From contig CAYTIB010000005.1 in the NCBI GenBank assembly GCA_964437725.1, positions 1 through 17,743 on the forward strand: a stretch of 17,743 nucleotides of DNA, given 5' to 3'. Position 1 is the stretch's first letter. Each line of letters opens with the position of its first letter. This document shows, piece after piece, positions 1-6,683 of this stretch. The notes under the pieces were generated by a model that worked only from the letters and a program-made list of their open reading frames with translations, made no database searches and was not told the origin of the DNA. The position numbers and the translations under genes were made by a program. Source of the stretch: CAYTIB01 sp964437725 (lineage in GTDB: Bacteria > UBA8248 > JACPRG01 > G963555815).

Positions 1-78
1 CTCTCTCATCCCCTCCCCCTCTCCTACCCCTTCTTTTCTTCCTCTCTTTTTTTTTCTTTTTTTTCTTTCCTCTTCTTC
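1..78. repeat. Polypyrimidine low-complexity tract at the window edge
   Basis: Seventy-six of the first 78 bases are C or T; the only purines are A at 8 and A at 26. The tract runs into a G-rich stretch at 82-96. All three stop codons contain purines, so a pyrimidine tract is almost automatically open in the forward frames. Its being open is therefore no evidence that it codes. Sequence this skewed next to a G run is typical of low-quality contig ends. A real polypurine/polypyrimidine tract is possible but less likely, because normal protein-like sequence begins right after it. Confidence 0.8.
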
Positions 79-618
79 GTTTGGTGGGGGGGCGGGTCCC
101 CCTACGGTGATCCTTTATCTCGTCCGGTTAACGAAGTTTCCGCCGATGTTTTTTCTGGTTATATTTCTCGAAAGGAAGCGGAAGCTTCATATGGCGTTGT
201 CTTCTTTCCGCCTAGGCGAGAAGATCTGAAATGGAGGATTGACGAGAACCGTACGGCTGCTAAACGGAAATCTTTGGCTCGTGCAAACCGTTCCAAGGTG
301 GAAGCTGCCGAACTTATTGGACTTGATGGCCTGATAAATGGCAGGAGACAGTTTTTCGTGTCAAGAGAATTGGCTTCTCGTTTGAGCTTGCGGCGAGGTG
401 AAATTGTGGAGCTTTGGGGAATTCACCCGGCACCCCTTCGTGCATGGGCAGAATTATTAGTTGGTCGGGTTTCGTGCAAAGGCAAATTTTCAAAGTCTAG
501 AATCTATCTCGATGCATACAGTCGCAAGGTAGTCGGTGTCGAACCGGGTACTTGGGTGTCTGTGCGAAAGCTGATCAATCTATTTCCCGAAAGAGGTAAG
601 TTGGCAAGGAGAACATAA
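1..618 (+). CDS. hyuB: Hydantoinase B / oxoprolinase-type subunit, C-terminal part with extra domain (5' truncated)
   Basis: Frame 1 is open from the window edge to the TAA at 616-618. From about base 85 the translation reads GGGSPYGDPL, then SGYISRKEAEASYGVVF. This matches the conserved C-terminal signature of HyuB-type subunits (GGGG-YGDPL, then VRxGxVSxEAAxxxYGVV). HyuB, with HyuA, carries out ATP-dependent opening of hydantoin or 5-oxoproline-like rings in the cytoplasm. The family normally ends 20-30 residues after YGVV, whereas this protein continues for about 130. The extra part has two similar stretches, one around RLSLRRGEIVEL and one around VVGVEPGTWVSVRKL, which suggests a small beta-barrel. 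A TTG at 274 would give a separate 114-residue protein, but the uninterrupted homology upstream argues for one gene. Bases 1-80 should not be trusted as coding. The aminotransferase starts 17 bp downstream, so the two are probably cotranscribed. Confidence 0.8.
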   Translation, partial: LSHPLPLSYPFFSSSLFFSFFSFLFFVWWGGGSPYGDPLSRPVNEVSADVFSGYISRKEAEASYGVVFFPPRREDLKWRIDENRTAAKRKSLARANRSKVEAAELIGLDGLINGRRQFFVSRELASRLSLRRGEIVELWGIHPAPLRAWAELLVGRVSCKGKFSKSRIYLDAYSRKVVGVEPGTWVSVRKLINLFPERGKLARRT

Positions 619-635
619 GGAAAGGCGGTAAAATC

Positions 636-1550
636 GTGACAGAGCGGATTGTATACCTAAACGGGGAGTTTTTACCAGAAAGCCAGGCTCACGTTTCTTT
701 GTTCGATCTGGGATTTCGAATTGGGGATGGGGTGTATGATGTTGCTCGGACCTTCGCTGGAAAATCGTTCAAACTTCGCGAACACGTCGATCGGCTTTAT
801 CGCTCCATGGCCTATACCCGTTTGGAAATCCAAGAGGCCCCTGATGATTTTGAGGCAGTTTGCGTGGAGGTAATCGAGCGTAACCGGCCGTTATTAAATC
901 CCAAAGAGGATTATGCTTTGTGGATGAACGTTACGCGTGGGCTTGGCATCCTGGGCCGGGAGAAAAATCCTCGCCCGGGAGCAACGGTGGCAGTGTATTG
1001 TATCAATCTCAATTTAAAACCTTTTGCAAGGGCTTTTACCGAGGGGATTCGATTGGCAACCCCGTCAATTCGCCGAAATTCACCGCAGTCATTGGACCCG
1101 AAAGCAAAGGTTTCGAACAAGATGAATCATATCCTTGCAGACCGCGAGGTGCAGGCGACGGATCCTGAGGCCTACTCCCTCATGTTGGATGTTGATGGGA
1201 TAGTTGCGGAAAATAGTTCGGCCAACTTTTTCTTCGTCGAGGAAGGGGTACTTCACACCTCCACCACGAAAAACGTACTTGCAGGTATTACACGGGAAAC
1301 GATTTTTGAACTAGCGAACGATCTGAATATTCCTGTTCGTGAGGGGGATTACACGGTGTATGATGTGCTAACGGCTCAGGAAGCATTTCTGGCTGGTACG
1401 ACGCCTAACATCCTTCCTGCATGCAGCATCAATGGTGTGAAGTTTCCGACGGATATCCCCGGTCCGGTTACCGACCGGCTTCTGAACGCGTGGTCTGAAT
1501 TGGTGGGGATTGATATCGTGGAGCAAGCCCAGAGCCACCTTCACATCTAA
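636..1550 (+). CDS. Class IV PLP aminotransferase (D-amino acid / branched-chain type)
   Basis: This is a 304-residue PLP enzyme of fold type IV, the family of D-amino acid transaminase, branched-chain aminotransferase and aminodeoxychorismate lyase. The N-terminus has the usual NGEFLPESQAHVSLFDLGFRIGD pattern. The expected PLP-forming lysine is K158 in KVSNKMNHILADRE. AENSSANFFF (191-200, E192) matches the cofactor-binding glutamate segment, and GITRETI (217-223) the phosphate-binding turn. It would move an amino group between an amino acid and a 2-oxoacid in the cytoplasm. Substrate and stereochemistry cannot be read from sequence. The GTG start follows AAGGAAAGG. It sits 17 bp after the hydantoinase gene and 37 bp before the DapB-like gene. 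Next to a hydantoinase, a D-amino acid role is attractive, but that is inference. Confidence 0.92.
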   Translation: MTERIVYLNGEFLPESQAHVSLFDLGFRIGDGVYDVARTFAGKSFKLREHVDRLYRSMAYTRLEIQEAPDDFEAVCVEVIERNRPLLNPKEDYALWMNVTRGLGILGREKNPRPGATVAVYCINLNLKPFARAFTEGIRLATPSIRRNSPQSLDPKAKVSNKMNHILADREVQATDPEAYSLMLDVDGIVAENSSANFFFVEEGVLHTSTTKNVLAGITRETIFELANDLNIPVREGDYTVYDVLTAQEAFLAGTTPNILPACSINGVKFPTDIPGPVTDRLLNAWSELVGIDIVEQAQSHLHI

Positions 1551-1587
1551 GAGAAACGCTTAACTGGAACCAGGGAGAATCTAAAAC

Positions 1588-2589
1588 TTGACCAATCATC
1601 AAGCTGTTCGAGTGGTTTCTTATGGCCTTGGTCCCATCGGACAGGCCACGGTTGGACATATTTTGGACCAGCCCGATTTGGAACTTGTGGGCGCCATCGA
1701 CATTGATCCTGAAAAGATTGGGAGGACGGTTGGTGATCTGTTGGGTAATTCTTCTGCCTCTAATGTAGTTATACGGTCTGACGTAGAAGCAGTGCTCAAA
1801 GAGGTTTCACCCGCTGTGGTTGTCCACACTACTTCCTCGTGGTTGACGGATGTAGAGACTCAATATCTACAGATCCTCGATTGCGGTTGCCATGTTGTTT
1901 CCTCCACGGAGGAGTTGGCATATCCACCCGTCGTTGCTGGGGTCGAAATAGCCCGGCGTATTAATGAAAAGGCCGTTAGTCGGGAACGGGCCATTCTCCC
2001 TGTTGGTGTCAATCCAGGGTTTGTAATGGACCACATCTGTTTGCAGGTGGCCCGGTGCTGTTTGCGGGTTGATCGGGTGTTGGCCAATCGGGTAGTAGAT
2101 GCGACTCAACGTAGAGGACCATTGCAGAAGAAAATTGGATCAGGAATGACGGTCGACCAATTTTCAGAAGAAAAGAAAAAAGGACGGCTTGGACATGCTG
2201 GGTTCCGAGAGTCGGTTGGTTTCATTGCCCATGGTCTCGGTTGGGAGTTGGATTCGGTCGAGATGACACTTAACCCGGTTGTGGCTGAAAATCCTATTCA
2301 GACTGATTACGTTCGAGTGGAACCAGGCCAAGTAGCCGGGATTGACCAAAGGGCCATCGGTCTACGCAATGGACGAGAAGATATCCTTCTTCACATCATC
2401 ATGTCAGTTGCAGGTGTGAATTCAATCGATGAGGTTATCATCCAGGGTGATCCACCTCTTACCTGCCGTTTCCCGGAAGGGGTCCATGGAGACACAGCGA
2501 CCGTAGCCTTACTTGTGGATGCCGCCCGACGTGTTTCTCGTCTACGTCCCGCACTACATACCCCTTCCGGTGAGCCACTCTTCCCCTGA
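1588..2589 (+). CDS. DapB / 2,4-diaminopentanoate dehydrogenase-like NAD(P) oxidoreductase
   Basis: The 333-residue protein starts with a Rossmann fold: VVSYGLGPIGQ has GxGxxG at 13-18, and AIDIDPEKIG follows the second strand. The layout fits proteins with a dihydrodipicolinate-reductase N-terminal domain and the C-terminal domain of 2,4-diaminopentanoate dehydrogenase (Ord) from ornithine fermentation. Examples are VVSSTEELAYP, LPVGVNPGFVMD and the late GVHGDTATVALLVDA. True DapB is about 270 residues and has a different C-terminal half, so a lysine-biosynthesis role is unlikely. It probably oxidises or reduces an amino acid or diamine with NAD(P). The TTG start is supported by GGGAG about 10 bp upstream and by the Rossmann strand starting just after it. 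It lies between the aminotransferase and two MFS exporters. Confidence 0.85.
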   Translation: MTNHQAVRVVSYGLGPIGQATVGHILDQPDLELVGAIDIDPEKIGRTVGDLLGNSSASNVVIRSDVEAVLKEVSPAVVVHTTSSWLTDVETQYLQILDCGCHVVSSTEELAYPPVVAGVEIARRINEKAVSRERAILPVGVNPGFVMDHICLQVARCCLRVDRVLANRVVDATQRRGPLQKKIGSGMTVDQFSEEKKKGRLGHAGFRESVGFIAHGLGWELDSVEMTLNPVVAENPIQTDYVRVEPGQVAGIDQRAIGLRNGREDILLHIIMSVAGVNSIDEVIIQGDPPLTCRFPEGVHGDTATVALLVDAARRVSRLRPALHTPSGEPLFP

Positions 2590-2621
2590 GCTGCTCCCCA
2601 ATCTCATTCAAGGGTTCCACC

Positions 2622-3812
2622 ATGAAGGGTGTCGAGCGCCGCTTGCAAGTGGGTCAGATGGTATTGGTGAGCACGGCCCATATTACTGCAGATACGTACC
2701 TAGGTTTTGTTGCGGTTTTGCTTCCATTCTTGGTGCCCCGATGGGGACTTTCCCTAACTAAGGCCGGTATGCTAGCCACTGCTCTGCTAGCAGCTACCTA
2801 CTTTGCCCAACCTTTGTTTGGCTTAATATCGGATCGTCGTGGTGCCAGAGGTTTTCTGGTGGCAGGACCATCCATTATCGCTTGTTTTGTCGGTTCGATG
2901 GTCCTTTTGCCCACTTTTGAATGGGCCATATTATGGGTTGTGTTGGGGGGATTAGGATCGGCGGCTTTCCATCCTCCGGCAGCGGGGCTAGCACACCGCA
3001 TGGGTGGAAACCGTAGGTCCTTAGCCATGTCGATTTTCCTTATGTCTGGGTTCTTAGGGGTCGCACTGGGTCCACTAGAGATCCTGACAGTCGTGACGCG
3101 GTTAGGATTAAATTTCGCTTACCTCACGATTCTACCCGGTTTGGTCATATCTGTTTTTCTTTGGAAGTATGCCTTAGTAGGGAAACAGGCGGTTTTAATT
3201 AAGTCTAAACGTCCTCCGGTTTCTGAGCTGTTGGTAGCGTTAACCCCACTTTCTGGCCTTTGGGCTATGGTTGTTTTGAGGAATTTTACTCATCAGGCCA
3301 TTGCTACTTTCCTGCCGCTCATGCTGAAATCCTCAGGTTTATCTGTATGGGCGTGGGGGACGGCACTGTCTCTATTTCTGACCGCCGGAGCGGTGGGTGG
3401 TATTGTCGGGGGATATCTCGCCGATCACTTAAATCGTAAAGCAATCATAGTAGTCACCAATCTGTTATCAGCGGCTTGCCTTGGAGTTTTTGTCACTACG
3501 GATGGAGTGATTTCAATTGTTTCCCTCGTTTTTGGAGGTTTCTTCCTTTCGATGTCTAGTCCGATTAATTTAGTTGTAGCGCAGGAGATGTTTCCGGCTC
3601 ATGCTAATTTTTTAGCAAGTATGCTGATGGGGTTTGCTTATGGGATGGGAAGCCTCGCCGTTGTAGGTGTCGGCTGGGTGGCTGACCGAGTAGGGATCCC
3701 TATTTCACTTACTGGAGTGATTATAGCCCCACTTATTTGCGTTTGGTTAGGTTTCCTGCTTCCGCGCGCACATGTATACGCTAGTAAGGATATTCCAGTG
3801 ACGAGTTCATAA
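2622..3812 (+). CDS. MFS transporter, Fsr (fosmidomycin-resistance) type, copy 1
   Basis: This is a 396-residue hydrophobic protein with about twelve membrane segments in two halves, matching the ~400 residues usual for Fsr-like MFS proteins. The loop between helices 2 and 3 carries the MFS motif A (GLISDRRGARG). A related copy (GGYLADHLNRK) lies in the second half. SAAFHPPAA in helix 4 corresponds to the FHP motif of Fsr homologues. Fsr proteins are inner-membrane proton antiporters that export small polar compounds; the substrate here is unknown. The ATG start is preceded by AAGGG with good spacing. It starts 32 bp after the dehydrogenase and is followed 54 bp later by a close paralogue. 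The codon use looks like its neighbours and nothing suggests damage. Confidence 0.9.
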   Translation: MKGVERRLQVGQMVLVSTAHITADTYLGFVAVLLPFLVPRWGLSLTKAGMLATALLAATYFAQPLFGLISDRRGARGFLVAGPSIIACFVGSMVLLPTFEWAILWVVLGGLGSAAFHPPAAGLAHRMGGNRRSLAMSIFLMSGFLGVALGPLEILTVVTRLGLNFAYLTILPGLVISVFLWKYALVGKQAVLIKSKRPPVSELLVALTPLSGLWAMVVLRNFTHQAIATFLPLMLKSSGLSVWAWGTALSLFLTAGAVGGIVGGYLADHLNRKAIIVVTNLLSAACLGVFVTTDGVISIVSLVFGGFFLSMSSPINLVVAQEMFPAHANFLASMLMGFAYGMGSLAVVGVGWVADRVGIPISLTGVIIAPLICVWLGFLLPRAHVYASKDIPVTSS

Positions 3813-3866
3813 GGATTCACTGTTTCATCCGGCATCTTTGGTTGGGTAAATATCAAGGGAACTTTC

Positions 3867-5093
3867 ATGAGAGATTCTGGCAACGATTTTGCGGGAAGAA
3901 CGCAGAAGGCGCGGGCTGCCTTGTTGATGGTGTCTCACTTGGTTACCGATACATATGGAGGATTCATAGCTGTTCTTCTGCCGTATTTCATTTCGCGGTG
4001 GGACCTTTCTCTGACTGAGGCTGGTGGGTTGGCCACCGCGTTCTTCGCCGTCACAAATTTCGGTCAGCCCTTCTTTGGGTGGTTGACAGACCGCAAAGGT
4101 CGGCGTTGGTTATTGGCCGGCGGGCCGCTAGTGTCTGCATTGTTTATTGGCTCAATGGGTGCTCTTCCTACCTTCGAGCTAATGTTTCCCTGGGTGATTA
4201 TGGGTGGTGTGGGAGCAGCGGCCTTTCATCCGCCAGCCGCGAGTCTTGCCCGGAGGGCCGGAGGGAAACGGGGGAGTTTGGTAGTTTCTATTTTTCTAAT
4301 GTGTGGATTTTTGGGAATGGCTTTGGGGCCTTTGGAACTCCTGGCTGTCATAGCAACTTTCGGTTTACACAATTCATATATCTCTGTGATACCAGGTGTG
4401 GTCATTTCAATTTTACTTTTTAAGTTTGGTTCTATTCGTGAGGAACGAACGGTAAGAGAAAATCAGTCCCAATCCTGGATCAAATCAATGGTTGGCATCT
4501 TGCCTTCGATTTCTATGCTTTGGCTGATCGTCGTTCTACGTACGGTAACAACTAATTCTTTCTTAGGTTTTATCCCCATATTGATGAAGACTCGAGATTT
4601 GTCAGATTGGATGGGGGGGATGGCACTTTCGGGTTACATGATAGGAGGTGGAATTGGAGGGATTCTTGGAGGATATCTTGGGGACCGTTTTGACCGGCGG
4701 CGGCTCCTTTGGAGTACTATGGTAATAGGCTCTATTTTCCTCTCTCTTTTTCTGGTTACACGAGGATGGCTCTCCATGGTTTTTATGGTCATGGGAGGAA
4801 TTACCATAATGGTGTCGGGTCCACTTAATTTAGTTATGGCACAGGAGATGCACCCGAAACAGTCGGGTTTGGTTTCTAGCTTGATGATAGGTGGGGCCTT
4901 CGGAACGGGGAGTTTGGTAATGGTTGTGGTAGGAGCAATCGGCGACGAGATCGGGATCCAGCTAACCTTGTCGATGGTAGTTGTTTCCTCGGTTATTGCT
5001 GCCTGGTTTAGCTATCGCTTGCCTCTCCAGAAAAAATCGAGGAGTGATTCATTGTTGGTAGCGGAGCAATTAGCGCCCGAGAAGGGAAACTGA
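3867..5093 (+). CDS. MFS transporter, Fsr type, copy 2 (tandem paralogue)
   Basis: The 408-residue, twelve-helix MFS protein is clearly paralogous to the preceding gene along its whole length. Shared features are the DTYxGF opening, RWxLSLTxAG, the motif A loop (GWLTDRKGRR), AAFHPPAA, SGFLG/CGFLG followed by ALGPLE, and a second-half GGYLGDRFDRR. By eye about half the residues match in the N-terminal domain, so the duplication is old enough for the copies to have diverged in substrate or direction. The ATG start follows AAGGGA. It would act in the inner membrane, probably as a proton-coupled exporter. Its last 86 bp overlap the 3' end of the gene on the opposite strand. Confidence 0.9.
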   Translation: MRDSGNDFAGRTQKARAALLMVSHLVTDTYGGFIAVLLPYFISRWDLSLTEAGGLATAFFAVTNFGQPFFGWLTDRKGRRWLLAGGPLVSALFIGSMGALPTFELMFPWVIMGGVGAAAFHPPAASLARRAGGKRGSLVVSIFLMCGFLGMALGPLELLAVIATFGLHNSYISVIPGVVISILLFKFGSIREERTVRENQSQSWIKSMVGILPSISMLWLIVVLRTVTTNSFLGFIPILMKTRDLSDWMGGMALSGYMIGGGIGGILGGYLGDRFDRRRLLWSTMVIGSIFLSLFLVTRGWLSMVFMVMGGITIMVSGPLNLVMAQEMHPKQSGLVSSLMIGGAFGTGSLVMVVVGAIGDEIGIQLTLSMVVVSSVIAAWFSYRLPLQKKSRSDSLLVAEQLAPEKGN

Positions 5094-5844
5094 AGACATT
5101 TCTTTCACTGAGGAAAAAATGCCGATATTCGTTGAGGATAGATTGTGGGATGAGTGAACTTGCACGAAGTTTTTTGTAGGCTTTCTCAGGTGTCTTTGCG
5201 ATGATCTCTGTCAGCTTCTGAGCGGATGAGGAGGCTCGGTCTAACTGGCTGCGGACTTTAACGCGAATTATCCAATTCAATGCTTTTACTAAGAAATCCA
5301 CCACAACATTATCGATTTTAACTAACACCGTCATCCGGTTCCTCATGATGATGCCCTCTTTCTCGCGAATTGGATTATAGGACATTGAAACTAACGTACG
5401 TCCACTCAAGTTACGGATGCGCCAGCCCGAATACCCTCCCTCGCCGTAAAGAATCTTCTGCCCATCGCCGTCGTAAAGGAGCCAAAATCTTCCCTTTACA
5501 CCGGTTCCGGTATCGATTGTGTAGGAACCGTTTGAACTGGAGGCAATCTTGTATTTTCCAAATTTGAGCACGCGGATCATGTCACTTGCCAATGGAAGCC
5601 GACTCCAAAGGTATTTGTATACCCTCGGTGTACTTTGGAAAGCCGATTTCCGTTGATGGGAAAGGGTATAGTCCTCCAAGACCTGGATGGCAGCCTCACC
5701 CATCTTCCCGCGCATAAGGTGGGCAGGAAATTTGGATATGGGAGTTGGCTCTAATTTGGCGACTTCTGCTCTTGCAGGATGAAGAAACAAGAGAAACAAA
5801 ATAATAATCAGAAACCACAATCGCCTGTTGTGATTAAATTTCAT
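5008..5844 (-). CDS. Exported protein of unknown function
   Basis: I do not recognise this 278-residue family. The ATG at 5844 gives a clear Sec signal peptide: a basic stretch (KFNHNRR), a hydrophobic core of about 14 residues, and a PARA-E site cutting after residue 26. A TTG at 5886 would add 14 residues and spoil the signal, so I prefer 5844 even though no strong ribosome-binding site precedes it. The middle part alternates strand-like segments (GKYKIASSSNGSYTIDTGTG, RFWLLYDG, GWRIRNLSGRTLVSM). These resemble a beta-rich lipid- or ligand-binding fold, followed by a helical, basic C-terminal third. It should be periplasmic. The 3' end overlaps the MFS gene tail to tail by 86 bp. It has no evident operon partner. 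Confidence 0.75.
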   Translation of the reverse strand: MKFNHNRRLWFLIIILFLLFLHPARAEVAKLEPTPISKFPAHLMRGKMGEAAIQVLEDYTLSHQRKSAFQSTPRVYKYLWSRLPLASDMIRVLKFGKYKIASSSNGSYTIDTGTGVKGRFWLLYDGDGQKILYGEGGYSGWRIRNLSGRTLVSMSYNPIREKEGIIMRNRMTVLVKIDNVVVDFLVKALNWIIRVKVRSQLDRASSSAQKLTEIIAKTPEKAYKKLRASSLIPQSILNEYRHFFLSERNVFSFPSRALIAPLPTMNHSSIFSGEASDS

Positions 5845-5955
5845 TAGACAGCAAGCTTTCAAGAATGGACAACTGTAGCGACGCAAGTCTACTCTAACAG
5901 CAGTTCAGGGTTATTGAGCTAGTTTATTTGAATACGACGCTGTTGCTATATATTG

Positions 5956-5963
5956 AAGGAGAG
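5956..5963 (+). promoter_or_regulatory. Shine-Dalgarno that sets the Nudix start
   Basis: AAGGAGAG lies 4 bp before GTG 5968. An in-frame TTG at 5953 sits upstream of this site and would place the site inside the gene, so GTG 5968 is the better start. Confidence 0.75.
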
Positions 5964-5967
5964 AAAC

Positions 5968-6414
5968 GTGGATGGTCTTCCATCGCATCCTAGAAATCCA
6001 TTTCCGACCGTAGATATCATAATTGAGGTAGAAGTACCGGGGTTCCAAGAAGCGGATCCCACCATCCTTCTGATTGAGCGTGGAAACTCTCCTCACGGTT
6101 GGGCCATTCCCGGTGGCTACGTGGATTACGGGGAATCCATCGAGGATGCTGCCGTTCGTGAATCCAGGGAGGAGACAGGACTGACCGTCGAGCTTATTCG
6201 TCAGTTCCATGCATACTCCGATCCTAAACGAGACATCCGCCAGCACAACATTACGGTAGTTTTCATCGCTCGTGTTAATGGAGAGAATTCCTGTGTGCCA
6301 ACGCCCGGTTCAGATGCTAAGGGTGTAGGTTTGTTCAGACAAGATAATTTGCCTTCGCCCATCTGTTTCGACCATTCAAAAATTCTAGATGATTATTTCA
6401 AAGGCCGGTATTGA
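5968..6414 (+). CDS. Nudix hydrolase
   Basis: The 148-residue protein carries a perfect Nudix box, GX5EX7REUXEEXGU. G50 opens it in GYVDYGE, R64-E65 are the RE pair, and E68-E69 in REETGL bind the metal. Nudix enzymes cleave a nucleoside diphosphate linked to another group, using Mg2+, in the cytoplasm. The box is preceded by WAIPGG, typical of ADP-ribose- and mutator-type members. The segment PTVDIIIEV at the N-terminus is the usual first strand of the fold. Which nucleotide it cleaves cannot be told. It runs divergently from the exported-protein gene, with about 120 bp between the starts. Confidence 0.9.
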   Translation: MDGLPSHPRNPFPTVDIIIEVEVPGFQEADPTILLIERGNSPHGWAIPGGYVDYGESIEDAAVRESREETGLTVELIRQFHAYSDPKRDIRQHNITVVFIARVNGENSCVPTPGSDAKGVGLFRQDNLPSPICFDHSKILDDYFKGRY

Positions 6415-6437
6415 GGTGATTGGGCTTGAGGGCATGC

Positions 6438-6465
6438 TAAAAACCAGGAGTTTTTCGGGTTTTTA
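6438..6465 (+). terminator. Possible weak terminator after the Nudix gene
   Basis: An 8-bp AT-rich stem with a 12-nt loop lies 24 bp after the Nudix stop codon. The T run forms part of the stem and does not follow it, so termination strength would be low. Confidence 0.3.
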
Positions 6466-6671
6466 ACGCCGTTGTTGAATTAACTTCGGGATTTTCCGAG
6501 GAATTATTAATGACGAACTTTTTAACTTGGTAAAAGCTGAACAGAACCTTAGGCTTATAGCAGGTTTTTTACTGCTAAACGAAAACGATTCGGGAAACCA
6601 TAAGATATTTTTTAAATCTCTTGGTCCAAATTTCTGCTGCAAGTCTTAGAATTTTTAAGCTAAAACAGGCT

Positions 6672-6678
6672 AAAGGAG
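6672..6678 (+). promoter_or_regulatory. Shine-Dalgarno that sets the YchF-like start
   Basis: AAAGGAG sits 5 bp before TTG 6684. That TTG begins the protein at MKIALIGLSGSGKT, the exact N-terminus expected for this family. The frame is open 21 codons further upstream, but no better start exists there. Confidence 0.8.
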
Positions 6679-6683
6679 TCCCA

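Larger units (their letters stand above)
6415..6683 (+). other. Intergenic region with several short hairpins
   Basis: This 269-bp AT-rich stretch has no credible gene. It holds three small inverted repeats. TAAAAACC/GGTTTTTA (6438-6445 with 6458-6465) has a 12-nt loop. CTTCGG/CCGAGG (6484-6489 with 6496-6501) has one wobble pair. TAGCAG/CTGCTA (6558-6563 with 6572-6577) has six T in the loop. None has the shape of a strong intrinsic terminator. I found no promoter pair I would defend. Confidence 0.5.

Noticed and set aside
1588..2589. Calling the DapB-like gene a lysine-biosynthesis dapB
   Set aside because: The protein is too long and its C-terminal half does not look like DapB; the neighbours are catabolic.
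5928..5954. TTGAAT ... TATATT as a Nudix promoter
   Set aside because: The spacing is only 15 bp and the transcript would start inside the ribosome-binding site.
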